A DNA stretch of 64,000 bases from JAFEDN01 sp963818985. Lineage in GTDB: Bacteria > Pseudomonadota > Gammaproteobacteria > Coxiellales > Coxiellaceae. The position numbers were made by a program, and so were the translations under genes. The notes under the pieces are model-generated. The model was not told the origin of the DNA. It searched no databases and worked only from the letters and a program-made list of their open reading frames with translations. Positions 44,018 through 52,926 of this stretch are shown piece by piece. The stretch covers positions 62,001-126,000 of the forward strand of contig CAWFUJ010000004.1 in NCBI GenBank assembly GCA_963818985.1, read 5' to 3'. The stretch's first letter is position 1. Every line of letters begins with the position of its first letter.

Positions 44018-44716
44018 ATGAAAAAAGATGTTACAGTGAAAGAATATATACAATCAGTGACTAATACGATCCCGAAAGATGAATCCGCAGATGTCATTTT
44101 AAATATTACCGCAAAAGACATTGACCCTAGTTCGATACAGATTAATTTGACGAGACATGTCCATCCAAGTTTGCCTTTAAATCACTTACTTCAATTGAAG
44201 GGAGAGCCAATCTGTATTCAGAATCTTCTAGAACTTAAAAATAATATTCCTGAACTTAAAAATTATCAGGTAGTCACTTTAGTAGTTAAAGCTCATGATT
44301 ACATCCAAACTAAAAATCAACTAAGACCTGAACACCAAGATCTCAGCATCAACCCTCGAGCAGTGCGTACTGGTTCCGATCCAAGTCCTGTTTCAGGATC
44401 TCAAAGGAAATTATTTTCATTAGATGAATTATCCCTCATTAAAAAAATTGAATATTCCAAATTAGATGAATTGAAAGAAAGTAAGTCACCTCCTCTATCG
44501 TCCTTGGCTTATAATAAAAATTATTTTATACAGTCCAAAAAACCTGCTCAAGTTGAATTTTCGACAAATTTATTAGAAAAAATTGAATTACTTGAAGATT
44601 ATTTTAAAACACCTTCACCGACCGATGGCTCATCTGAGGATGAAAATGATGATTTGGGACGCTATATGAACGCGTGCTCCTCAGAACCTTGGAGGCGCCC
44701 TGGTTCATCATATTAA
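44018..44716 (+). CDS. Unknown soluble protein
   Basis: 232 residues without a family I recognise. A GAGG lies 9 nt before the ATG. Residues 1-110 contain mixed strands and helices (HVHPSLPLNHLLQLKGEP); from 110 on the chain is low-complexity and polar. The C-terminus has an acidic Ser-rich patch (TDGSSEDENDDLG) followed by SSEPWRRPGSSY. A disordered acidic tail near the C-terminus is common in Dot/Icm substrates, but no defined signal can be read. Followed after 72 bp by an ABC exporter. Confidence 0.6.
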   Translation: MKKDVTVKEYIQSVTNTIPKDESADVILNITAKDIDPSSIQINLTRHVHPSLPLNHLLQLKGEPICIQNLLELKNNIPELKNYQVVTLVVKAHDYIQTKNQLRPEHQDLSINPRAVRTGSDPSPVSGSQRKLFSLDELSLIKKIEYSKLDELKESKSPPLSSLAYNKNYFIQSKKPAQVEFSTNLLEKIELLEDYFKTPSPTDGSSEDENDDLGRYMNACSSEPWRRPGSSY

Positions 44717-44788
44717 ATACCAGATCCTGTATATCAGCCAGATGATCTATGCTATGATGAATAGCTAAAGATAATATCGAGACTTATC

Positions 44789-46618
44789 ATGCAACTTCCT
44801 AAATCATTAAGTAGATTCATCTGGTTTTTTTTAAAATTGCAGCCTTTCGGCTTTATTTTTATTGTATTAACAGCTGGCGTATGGGCGATTAATGAAAGCT
44901 TATTCCCCTATTTTATTAAATCCATCATCAATGCTATCAATGATTCTAAAGGTGATTTTGCTCATGTTTGGCAGATTATAGCAATTCCATTGTTAAGCTT
45001 GTCTGGTTTATGGTTACTGATGGAATTGTCGATGCGTACCCAAGGGATAGTCGTCATGAAGGCCTTCCCTCTTTTGCGTGCTCAGATTCGCGATACAGTT
45101 TTTAATTATGTGCGTCAACATTCGCATGATTATTTCATCAATCATTTTGCTGGCAATATTGCCAATAAAATATCAGATCTTCCTTCTGGTGTAGAAACAT
45201 TACTCCAAATTCTATTCTTTAATTTTATTGCTTTTTTCATAGCTTTTGCTACTGCCATCGTTATACTTTGGCATGCCAATCCAATTTTTTCGCTTATTAT
45301 GCTAAGTTGGGCTACTATACACTTGCTTTTAACCTGGGCTTTTTTAAAAAAAGGACATCGCTTAGCAAAAATTCATTCTGAATCTTCTTCTGTCGTCAGC
45401 GGAAAAATCGTTGACACTTTAACCAATATTTTAAATGTACGTTTATTTACTGCCGGTGATTATGAAAGCCGATATATAGGTAAATACACTCGGGAAGAAC
45501 AAACCAATTACCAAAAAGCCATATGGCATTTAGAAAAAATGCGATTCTTTCAAGGTGGATTAACCGGAATATTTATCATTAGCATGATATGTGTTTTAGC
45601 TTACGGTTGGTCGCGTCATTGGGTGACATTGGGCGATTTTAGTTTGGTATCGATGCTATCTTTTACCATGCTTGGTTTTGTTTGGTATGCTTCATATCAA
45701 ATTACCAACTTCGTCCGCGAAGCGGGGAAAGTTAATTCTGCGCTGAATTTGATTACTACCACTCATGATATACAAGATGCAGAACCGCCTTTGAAGTTGC
45801 AAGTGACTCATGGCGCTATTCAATTTAAAGAGGTTGGTTTTCATTATACAAATGGTAAACCTGTTTTTAACCGATTATCTGTGACCATCCCTGCAGGACA
45901 AAAAGTTGGTTTAGTGGGATTTTCAGGATCAGGCAAATCAAGTTTTGTTAATCTTATTATGCGATTTTACGAAATTCAAATCGGCAGCATCGAAATTGAT
46001 GGACAAAATATTTCTGCAGTGACCGGTCATTCTCTTCGTCAGCAAATCGCTATGATTCCTCAAGATCCCACCTTGTTTCATCGCACTTTGATGGAAAATA
46101 TTCGTTATGGACGCGTCGATGCGAGTGATGAAGAGGTAATCCAAGCATCGAAGCTGGCCTATTGCCATAGTTTTATTAATGAATTAGAAGAAAAATATCA
46201 AGCCTTGGTGGGTGAGCGCGGAATAAAATTATCCGGCGGCCAACGCCAACGTATTGCTATTGCCCGCGCGATTTTAAAGAATGCACCGATTTTGATTTTG
46301 GACGAAGCAACCTCTTCTTTAGATTCAGTAACAGAAAAAATTATTCAAAGAAGCTTAGATGAGCTTATGAAAAAACGCACTACTTTAGTGATTGCTCATC
46401 GTCTTTCAACGTTAATAAACATGGATAGAATTTTAGTATTTGATCAAGGCAAAATTATTGAGGATGGTAGCACCGAAGAATTGCTGCGTCTAAATGGACA
46501 TTTTGCTCGATTATGGAATTTACAAGCTGACGGCTTTTTGCCGGAAAAATTAATTACAAAGGTTGATAATGTCATCGCGGAGAGCACTGTCATCCCAATA
46601 AACGCGGAGCGTGAATAA
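44789..46618 (+). CDS. ABC exporter, MsbA-like fused permease and ATPase
   Basis: A 609-residue half-transporter: six membrane helices (about 20-320) and an ATPase domain (about 345-580). Walker A GFSGSGKSS, Q-loop AMIPQDPTLFH, signature LSGGQRQRIAIARAIL, Walker B ILILDEATSSLDS and H-loop AHRLS are intact. It should work as a homodimer exporting a lipid, peptide or drug. It resembles the group of Legionella/Coxiella ABC exporters rather than canonical MsbA, which normally pairs with lpxK. The C-terminal tail (about VIAESTVIPINAERE) is derived from the palindromic repeat that follows. Confidence 0.9.
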   Translation: MQLPKSLSRFIWFFLKLQPFGFIFIVLTAGVWAINESLFPYFIKSIINAINDSKGDFAHVWQIIAIPLLSLSGLWLLMELSMRTQGIVVMKAFPLLRAQIRDTVFNYVRQHSHDYFINHFAGNIANKISDLPSGVETLLQILFFNFIAFFIAFATAIVILWHANPIFSLIMLSWATIHLLLTWAFLKKGHRLAKIHSESSSVVSGKIVDTLTNILNVRLFTAGDYESRYIGKYTREEQTNYQKAIWHLEKMRFFQGGLTGIFIISMICVLAYGWSRHWVTLGDFSLVSMLSFTMLGFVWYASYQITNFVREAGKVNSALNLITTTHDIQDAEPPLKLQVTHGAIQFKEVGFHYTNGKPVFNRLSVTIPAGQKVGLVGFSGSGKSSFVNLIMRFYEIQIGSIEIDGQNISAVTGHSLRQQIAMIPQDPTLFHRTLMENIRYGRVDASDEEVIQASKLAYCHSFINELEEKYQALVGERGIKLSGGQRQRIAIARAILKNAPILILDEATSSLDSVTEKIIQRSLDELMKKRTTLVIAHRLSTLINMDRILVFDQGKIIEDGSTEELLRLNGHFARLWNLQADGFLPEKLITKVDNVIAESTVIPINAERE

Positions 46619-46634
46619 AATTTCATCCCAAACT

Positions 46635-46678
46635 AGTGTCATTCCGGAAAACGCGGAGCGTTTATCCGGGATGACACT
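46635..46678. repeat. Palindromic repeat of the AGTGTCATTCCGGA type
   Basis: AGTGTCATTCCGGA faces TCCGGGATGACACT (one mismatch) around AAACGCGGAGCGTTT. It is the sister of the 37305 repeat. Partial copies flank it: GTCATCCCAATAAACGCGGA inside the ABC gene and CAGGATGACAT at about 46683 and 46732. Confidence 0.8.
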
Positions 46679-46742
46679 ATGTTTCAGGATGACATCTATT
46701 TTATGATATCTATTTTATAACCTCTATTTTTCAGGATGACAT

Positions 46743-47567
46743 TTATAAAAACCGCATCGATAAATCGATCGCTTTTATATGCTTTGTTAGCGAACCAACA
46801 GAAATATAATCAACTCCGGTTGCGGCAATTTGGCGAATATTTTTTAAATTAATGCCACCGGAAACTTCCAATTTTGCCTGACCATTATTTATTTTAACTG
46901 CTTGCCGCAAATCTTTTAGGTTAAAGTTATCTAACAAAATAATATCAACCCTTGAATCTAAGGCCTCGTTCAATTGAATTAAATTTTCCACCTCGACCTC
47001 TACCATCTTTTCAGGGTGCAAGCGCCGCGCCTGCCTCACTGCTTGATTGATTGAACCGCAACTAGCCAAGTGATTTTCTTTTATTAAATAAGCATCAAAA
47101 AGTCCCATGCGGTGATTACGGCCTCCTGCACAACGCACCGCATACTTTTGCGCGGCTCTTAAACCAGGAATAGTTTTACGTGTATCTAACAATTGTGTGC
47201 GAGTGTCTTTTATCGCATTTAGAAATTGCTCAACACAGGTTGCGGTACCAGATAATGTTTGCAGCCAATTTAACGCACAACGTTTCCCCGTTAATAGCGC
47301 GCGAGCAGGCCCGCTTAATTTTACCCAGAGTTGATCTGCAACCACCTTGTCTCCATCTTTAACTAGCCAGTTTAATTTAATTTGCGGATCAATTTGCTGA
47401 TATACGCTTTGGGCCCAGGCAATACCGCAAACTATAGCAGGTTCGCGACACTTTATTTGTGCATGAGCGAATTGATTTGCATCGATAAGGGCGGCGTTAA
47501 TATCACCACTGCCGATATCTTCACGTAAAGAAGTTGCAACTTGCTCGTCAATAATCTGTGGGTTCAT
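46743..47567 (-). CDS. nadC: Nicotinate-nucleotide pyrophosphorylase (carboxylating)
   Basis: About 274 residues from ATG 47567 (MNPQIIDEQVATSLREDIGS); the longer frame reads back into pssA. It makes nicotinate mononucleotide from quinolinate and PRPP in NAD synthesis. The signature LLDTRKTIPGLRAAQKYAV, GGRNHRMGLFDAYLIKENH and the final VDYISVGSLTKH are intact. It overlaps the pssA 3' end by 20 bp. No nadA or nadB is in view. Confidence 0.95.
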   Translation of the reverse strand: MNPQIIDEQVATSLREDIGSGDINAALIDANQFAHAQIKCREPAIVCGIAWAQSVYQQIDPQIKLNWLVKDGDKVVADQLWVKLSGPARALLTGKRCALNWLQTLSGTATCVEQFLNAIKDTRTQLLDTRKTIPGLRAAQKYAVRCAGGRNHRMGLFDAYLIKENHLASCGSINQAVRQARRLHPEKMVEVEVENLIQLNEALDSRVDIILLDNFNLKDLRQAVKINNGQAKLEVSGGINLKNIRQIAATGVDYISVGSLTKHIKAIDLSMRFL

Positions 47568-48345
47568 GGGTCTTTTGATCCGATTTAAGTGCCGGAATAG
47601 TTGAGCACTCCCCCTTAACTTTGCGTCGCTTAAATAAAGCAATTAATGGACCAGAAAAAATGTATAATGAGAAAATAAGCAAAAACACTTCTGGGGGCGA
47701 ATATGAAATAAGAACAATGGCAAACGCAACTGTCGGAATCACTAAAAATGGCACTTTGCCACGCAAATCTAAATCTTTAAAACTACGATAATGAATCGAA
47801 CTGACTTTGAGTAGTGCCAAGATCACCGTGATCGCTGCAACTACCCAAGCGATGCTGCTCCCATCAATTTGATAAGTACTGCAAGTCCAAAGAAAACTTG
47901 CGACAAAACCTGCGGCTACCGGGGTGGCTAATCCTTGAAAATAACGTTTATTGACCACCCCCAATTGGGTATTAAACCGAGCCAAACGTAACGCCGTGGC
48001 TGCAGTATAGATAAAACACGCCAGCCAGCCGGGTTTACCTAATGTGGACAAGGACCAGCTATATAAAACCATCGCCGGTGTTATTCCAAAGCACACCATA
48101 TCAGACATACTATCGAATTGTGCACCAAAATCACTCGTTGAACGAGTGAGTCTAGCCACCCGACCATCTAAACCGTCAAACAAAATTGCTAAGAAAATAG
48201 CAATCGCTGCATTGTCATATAATTGTTTTGTGGCTGCGACAATGGCGTAAAAACCGGCAAATAATGCACATATTGTGATCAAATTAGGAAGTAAATAAAT
48301 GCTACGGTGACGAGGATGTTCGTTCAATTCTTGGTTCATGCGCAT
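47548..48345 (-). CDS. pssA: CDP-diacylglycerol-serine O-phosphatidyltransferase
   Basis: 265 residues with about eight membrane helices. The CDP-alcohol phosphotransferase signature reads DGLDGRVARLTRSTSDFGAQ followed by FDSMSD, with all four Asp in place. It produces phosphatidylserine, the precursor of phosphatidylethanolamine. This is the integral-membrane PssA type rather than the phospholipase-D type of E. coli. nadC follows with a 20-bp overlap. Confidence 0.93.
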   Translation of the reverse strand: MRMNQELNEHPRHRSIYLLPNLITICALFAGFYAIVAATKQLYDNAAIAIFLAILFDGLDGRVARLTRSTSDFGAQFDSMSDMVCFGITPAMVLYSWSLSTLGKPGWLACFIYTAATALRLARFNTQLGVVNKRYFQGLATPVAAGFVASFLWTCSTYQIDGSSIAWVVAAITVILALLKVSSIHYRSFKDLDLRGKVPFLVIPTVAFAIVLISYSPPEVFLLIFSLYIFSGPLIALFKRRKVKGECSTIPALKSDQKTHEPTDY

Positions 48346-48647
48346 ATTTTACCTGATTCCCCTCATGATCGCCAGTCACTGTCCTACCCCATTTGAATGT
48401 GGCAGTACTGCCTAGTTCATATTATAATTCTCGCACACATTGGTAATTGAGAGCTAATAAGAAAATGAAAACACAGCCGTTCCCGCGATTTTAAATTTTC
48501 ATAAGGATGGTGACTACCATTAAGAGTGACAGACGAGGATGAAGCTAAAAATCCAAAAAATGAGTGATTGAATGATTATTTTTAAGACAAAAAAACTCTA
48601 AAAACAATAGCTTGCCTATGGATCATTCATCTTTAATCTGAGAACCG
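48346..48647. other. Gap between pssA and the transposase fragment
   Basis: About 300 bp without a supported gene. It is AT-rich from 48420 on and presumably contains the downstream end of the insertion sequence. I could not delimit a terminal inverted repeat. Confidence 0.4.
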
Positions 48648-49185
48648 CTAAGCGGTAGAAGGAACTAAAATCGTTTCATCGCCAGTGGCACTTAAAGTGC
48701 GATAAAAAGTTTCCCAATCCGGTATTTCCATCCAATGGAATAACCATCGCATTTGCAGCCAAAGTTCTCGATTAGCCCCTGCTTTGGCACGAGCTTTCCT
48801 AAATAAATCACTACATAATGCTTGCGCCTGATCGACCAAAAAAGCCAACACCATCAGCAATGTAAATACACTACAGAGCTGATTGTGGCCATGACCAAAA
48901 TTATGTTCAAACTGATATCCCTGGTTTTTTAAAGTGTTAAACGTCTCATTTTCAATGCGCCAGCGTGCCCGACCTCCTTTCATCACCCTTGCAATCGTCT
49001 GTAAATTTAAAGGAATATCCGTCACCCAGCTCCAATGCAGAGTGTCCCCGTTGGGTTTGGTTTCCCAATATTCCAGGAAATTGACCTCGCAATCAAATTG
49101 TTCCTCATTCAGCGGTGCACCGTTGAGCCAACGATAGCGTTTATGTACACCATTTCGTTCTGTTTTTTCAAACGTTTCTACAAAT
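48648..49185 (-). mobile_element. C-terminal fragment of a DDE transposase
   Basis: About 180 residues of a transposase: YRWLNGAPLNEEQFDCEVNF, HWSWVTDIPL, then GGRARWRIENETFNTLKNQG with the catalytic glutamate (ENETF) and EHNFGHG. The N-terminal two thirds, with the aspartates of the DDE triad, are missing. The frame runs directly into Sel1-repeat coding sequence on the other strand at about 49180, so the element is truncated there. I do not assign an IS family. Not expected to be active. Confidence 0.8.
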
Positions 49186-49871
49186 GTCCGTCTGCTCAAT
49201 ATGAATTAGCTAGATGTTACGCTTTAGCTAAAGGAACAGAGATGGATTTATTGGAAGCTTTTAATTGTTACAATAAAGCTGCATCGAAGATGCACCTTAA
49301 CGCCAAATTTGAATTAGCAAGGTGTTATTTAGAGGGCAAGGGGGTACCTAAAGATGAGAAATTGGCGTCGGGATTGTTTCATGAACTTGCTAAAAAAAAC
49401 CATATCGAGGCTCAATATCAGTGGGCTCGCTGCAATGAGGAAGGAATAGGCCAAGATAGAAATCCAGAACAAGCATATCTCTTGTACAAAGAGGCTGCTC
49501 TGCTAAAACATAGAGACGCTCAATATCGTTATGCTCCACTTGTTTTACATGGTATTGGGGGACCACAAGATATAAAGGAAGCCATTCGCTCATATCAAAA
49601 AGCTGCTGAAGCCGGTCAACCGGATGCCCAATATGATTTAGCTCGTCTATATTATCACGGTGATCATGTGGAAAAAAATCCAGGAACTGCTTTTTAGTGG
49701 TGGAGGGAGGCTGCCACCAATCAGGAGCAGAAATGTTCATCATTATCAAAAGCTGAATATAATGTAGCTTATTGTTATCAGCATGATGAAGGGACGTGCA
49801 GAAATAAAGAACTAGCGATTCACTGGTATCGTAAAGCGGCCAACCGAGACGATGTTAATGACTTGGCATAA
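49186..49871 (+). pseudogene. Sel1-repeat protein, truncated at the 5' end and with an internal stop
   Basis: Six or so Sel1-like repeats of about 36 residues: AQYELARCYALAKG, AKFELARCYLEGKGV, AQYQWARCNEEGIGQD, AQYRYAPLVLHGIG, AQYDLARLYYHGDHV. A TAG at 49695-49697 interrupts the fifth or sixth unit; the same frame continues with WWREAATNQEQ, AEYNVAYCYQHDEG and HWYRKAANRD to TAA at 49869-49871. The 5' part is replaced by the transposase fragment. Sel1 proteins are scaffold-like and frequent among Legionella and Coxiella host-interaction proteins. Now a pseudogene unless an alternative start and stop-codon readthrough are used. Confidence 0.8.
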
Positions 49872-50123
49872 GCCCATCTAATTGTGGGTTAAACTCAGTT
49901 GATAGTATGATCTTAGCTTGTTCACGCACAGGCAATATTTTTAAAATCAGGGATTCACCCGCAGGATCGCCATTATTATTACTTCCTTTTCAGCGCCTAC
50001 CATCCAAGTGGGCGGGGTGTTAAGGTACGTGCCTTTTGGGGCCACGTAAGTTCCGATTTAGGGGTTCTAGGCGTAAACCCCAGAAATTTCTGAGCATTGT
50101 CTAGTCAAAATGTCTTCCGTTGG
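49872..50123. other. Mobile-element debris between the Sel1 and Tn3 remnants
   Basis: No complete gene. On the minus strand an open stretch of about 40 codons (GDPAGESLILKILPVREQAK) overlaps the Sel1 end and looks like worn coding sequence. GGGGTGTTAAGGTACGTGCC and GGGGCCACGTAAG near 50016-50050 could be an element end. Confidence 0.35.
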
Positions 50124-50610
50124 TTAATCTAAAATCAGTTGATTCACTAGCGCATCCAGGTCAATGGCGTGACTCTGGTCAGAAAATACAAAATGCCCCT
50201 GAAAGTGGATATGCTGCCAGGCGGACGGTGAAATCTTCTTCAATATTTTTAATGCTTTTAGATTATTTTCAGCCTCATATTTTTCACGCAACCTGGACAG
50301 GATGGCCGAGTTGTAGTGAATGATGGTATTCGCAATGAGCCGACCACATTGATTGCTGATCTCAATCGCGATATCCGTTCTACCCGCCAGTTCTTTTTTT
50401 CCATAAGCTTGCGCAATAGCCGCTCGCAGTTGATGATAAGATTCTACACGATTTTGTGACCGGTGACGTGTCGCGACTTATTTTAGGATCCAACAAATAA
50501 TTGAGCGTATGGATACTGCGTATGAGTTTATCGAACTCGAATAATGCTTTACGGGTGCGATTCACCGGCGTATAGGTACAGAGTTTCTTAATCAGTGTAC
50601 TTTGAGTCAT
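50124..50610 (-). pseudogene. C-terminal remnant of a Tn3-family transposase, frameshifted
   Basis: Read on the minus strand, MTQSTLIKKLCTYTPVNRTR leads into KALFEFDKLIRSIHTLNYLL and DPKIS, the Tn3 TnpA pattern. A frame change near 50465 is followed, in other frames, by recognisable C-terminal pieces: a run ending ISNQCGRLIANTIIHYNSAI, then SPSAWQHIHFQGHFVF, ending ILVNQLILD-like at 50124. Two or more shifts are needed. The N-terminal 800 residues are absent. A dead element, but it shows a Tn3-type transposon once entered this locus. Confidence 0.7.
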
Positions 50611-50619
50611 TTCTTTCAA

Positions 50620-51242
50620 TGCTAATGTTACGTGCCGAGTTATTTGAGTCTGACTGTCCCGTGGTCATTGGGGTGAGATGAAAATGTGTTTTTTAAAATG
50701 TTTTCTTTAGCCAAATTATCCGAAAAAAGGTTATATAAAATTATTGGGGAAGAGTATAGACCGAAAAATGGGAAGTAAACAACAAAATGGAGCAAAAGTC
50801 AGCAATTCTCGGCGAAGCCGAGATTTCCTGTTTTAGTCTAACCGGCTGTTCAAATGGAGATCTGTTTCCAGCTTGTGGCAAAAAAAGGGCAATTTAATTC
50901 TGCCGATTACACTTTCCATGATGATTAGAAAATTTTTGTTGTTTACCTAATCCTTCGGCAAGGATAGAAACCACTAATGTATCTAAGCTGATTCCTTCTT
51001 CTTTAGCTTTTTCAAAATAGAGCCTTTATCACCGATACGTCGCCAAGATGTCTAAACATTAAACTGCCTTAGCGTTGTTTTTTCTGGGTTGCTACTACGA
51101 CCCCATGCTGACCTCAAACCATATCAGCTTGAGTTGATTTAATATTGTCACGAGCTAAGATTTTAGTAATTTTATCTATCTCTAAAATTTGTTATGCTGA
51201 TTAAATGGATTATTACTCTTATTATTTCGAAGGGAGAAAATT
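50620..51242. other. Gene-poor stretch upstream of the Cys-rich membrane protein
   Basis: No supported full gene. It contains an isolated 27-codon open frame from ATG 50698, a small palindrome CTCGGCGAAGCCGAG near 50810, and on the minus strand the HicB-like remnant listed separately. Confidence 0.4.
50894..51025 (-). pseudogene. Remnant of a HicB/Arc-type ribbon-helix-helix antitoxin
   Basis: About 43 codons ending at TAA 50894-50896 and reading FEKAKEEGISLDTLVVSILAE then GLGKQQKF. The pattern (a..EGISL..LVVSILAEGL) is that of the C-terminal dimerisation helix-strand of HicB-like antitoxins. Stops lie just upstream and no start codon or toxin partner is visible. Identification rests on a short match only. 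Confidence 0.35.
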
Positions 51243-51986
51243 ATGCGCAAGGAATTTAAGATGGATGCTTCGACCAGAAAATTTTTGGCCAGAAGAAACA
51301 TTTCACATAATTTGTTTGAACAAAAGCCAAAACCGATGCAAAAAAGCCGTTGGATGAAAGTTCAAACTACTGATAACTGGCTATCAGATTTAGGAAAGCA
51401 CATAGCTTCAGCAATAGCGAAAGCGCCGTCAAACCTTACAAAGATGAACATTTTGTTTTCTCAAATTATCCCTGTGCTTTCTCTGAGCAATAATTTTTAT
51501 TTTTCAACACCCGCAGGAGGAAAAAATGTTTTAGTCACAGAGAAATCTGAAACAGATACTAAAGAAATACTGACAGCTTGTATTACTGGTAATGTGAATC
51601 CTAATACCATTCTCCGAACTGTCTTAACACTGTGCGACGGTAGTATTATTAACGCTTTAAATGGTAGCCTTCTCTTAAATACGACCACCGATCCATCCCT
51701 TAAATGTATTGATGATCGGTTTAACGATCAATGTGAATCTCCCAATATCTTCAAGGATACTGTATTGCCTATAGGAGTTGTACTATTACTCGCTTTAATT
51801 TTTGGTTGTTGCTGCAAGTATTATTGCTGTAAGAGTTCATCCAACTCAGAAGACGAACAACTTACAGGCCATATACCTTTAAGTGATAATGCCGAGCGAT
51901 TTTTCGCTAGAGAAAATGCTGAAGCTAGACGTGAGCGAGATATGGCGTGCATAAACGGCTGTTTTGCGATTTGTACTATCTTGTAA
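51243..51986 (+). CDS. Unknown single-pass membrane protein with a juxtamembrane cysteine cluster
   Basis: 247 residues, no family recognised. AAGGGAGA precedes the ATG. A long polar N-terminal part (1-170, six Cys-poor helices and strands) is followed by one hydrophobic segment (VLPIGVVLLLALIFG, about 174-188), immediately C189-C190-C191, then KYY and C195-C196. The C-terminal 50 residues are charged, ending CINGCFAICTIL with three more cysteines. Cysteine clusters next to a membrane helix are typical of S-palmitoylated eukaryotic proteins. With its place among mobile-element debris this suggests an acquired host-interaction protein (inference). Confidence 0.6.
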   Translation: MRKEFKMDASTRKFLARRNISHNLFEQKPKPMQKSRWMKVQTTDNWLSDLGKHIASAIAKAPSNLTKMNILFSQIIPVLSLSNNFYFSTPAGGKNVLVTEKSETDTKEILTACITGNVNPNTILRTVLTLCDGSIINALNGSLLLNTTTDPSLKCIDDRFNDQCESPNIFKDTVLPIGVVLLLALIFGCCCKYYCCKSSSNSEDEQLTGHIPLSDNAERFFARENAEARRERDMACINGCFAICTIL

Positions 51987-52126
51987 GTGAAAGTCGTGAT
52001 GTTATATAATTTTTTTGGCAAACAATATACCCGGACTTTACCTAAAAAGGCCATTTTTCGCAATGTTAGGATGAGCTGGATGAATAACCCACCTAATTTG
52101 ACATTGTGTCTCAAATGGGATGCAAT

Positions 52127-52132
52127 TATATT
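52127..52132 (+). promoter_or_regulatory. Candidate -10 (TATATT) of the dinJ/yafQ pair
   Basis: TATATT at 52127-52132 has TTGTGT 16 bp upstream (52105-52110); a better TTGACA at 52098 is spaced too far. The antitoxin ATG is at 52165. Confidence 0.35.
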
Positions 52133-52164
52133 TGCTATGAGAACTAATATGAGGTATCCATAAA

Positions 52165-52422
52165 ATGAGTAAAGCAGCATTTGTTAGAGCGCGTATAGAG
52201 CCGACATTAAAGACAGTGGCGGAACATGTACTGGATGAATTGGGCATTACTCCTACCCAAGCCATTACTATGCTTTATAAAAAAATTGCCCGTGAGCATG
52301 AATGGCCTTTAGAGTTAAAAATTCCGAATGCAAAAACCCGAAGGGCATTAAAGGAAACAGATCAAGGTATTGGACTTGTAAAATGTAAAAATGTAGATGA
52401 TTTATTTGATAAATTAAATTAG
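52165..52422 (+). CDS. RelB/DinJ family antitoxin
   Basis: 85 residues. The N-terminal ribbon-helix-helix (AAFVRARIEPTLKTVAEHVL, then DELGITPTQAITMLYKKIAR) matches DinJ, including the ITPTQAI turn. The C-terminal tail (GLVKCKNVDDLFDKLN) is the toxin-wrapping part. It binds its own promoter and neutralises a YafQ-type RNase, which lies 9 bp downstream but is frameshifted. It may survive as a solitary antitoxin or repressor. Confidence 0.88.
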   Translation: MSKAAFVRARIEPTLKTVAEHVLDELGITPTQAITMLYKKIAREHEWPLELKIPNAKTRRALKETDQGIGLVKCKNVDDLFDKLN

Positions 52423-52431
52423 GGATTTAAG

Positions 52432-52708
52432 TTGTTAAAAACGCAATACAGAAATACGTTTGAAAGAGACGTTAAGCGTATTAAGAAACGAGGATTGGAC
52501 TTCTCTAAACTAAAGGAAATTATGCGGGTGTTGGTTGAAGAAAAGCCCTTATCTGCTAAATACCGAGATCATCCACTGACCGGCAATTACTCTGGACATC
52601 GAGAGTGGCCATATCCAACCTGATTGGTTGCTCATTTATAAAAAAGTAGCCGGTACGATTATTTTTGAAAGGACTGGAACTCACTCCGATTGTTTAAATA
52701 AACATTAG
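52432..52708 (+). pseudogene. YafQ-type mRNA interferase toxin, frameshifted
   Basis: Starts at TTG 52432: KTQYRNTFERDVKRIKKRGL, then LKEIMRVLVEEKPLSAKYRD, HPLTGNYSGHRE. At about 52604-52608 an extra G in GAGTGGCCAT shifts the frame to an early stop at 52623. In the next frame HIQPDWLLIYKKVAGTIIFE then RTGTHSDCL continues to TAG 52708. The YafQ pattern (L.G.y.g.r..HI.PDW.LIY......I...R.GTHSdLF) is otherwise fully kept, including the catalytic histidines. One indel inactivated the toxin; the antitoxin is intact. Confidence 0.85.
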
Positions 52709-52715
52709 ATCACCA

Positions 52716-52816
52716 GTGGCCAAAAACCCTAGCTAAATTTTCCCAATTCACTTATTATTTTTCAACAGCTTAGGAATGGCGTTCAGCGGTGGCCAAAAAC
52801 TATAGTTTTTAGCCAC
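52716..52816. repeat. Repeated GTGGCCAAAAAC with terminal inverted copy
   Basis: GTGGCCAAAAAC occurs directly at 52716 and 52789; the second copy pairs with GTTTTTAGCCAC (52805-52816, one mismatch) around TATA. Multiple GTGGCC-A-rich repeats at an end are typical of IS21-like elements, so this may be one orphan end, abutting the yafQ stop. No istA/istB sequence is present. Confidence 0.5.
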
Positions 52817-52926
52817 TTCATGTAGCTATCCTCTTTGATAGCTATACAGTAGTAAATGTAGATGATGATGAACTAAAATCTAAAACCCGCGTTATTGCTG
52901 GCTTTTTAAAATCCCGGGAATTGCTG

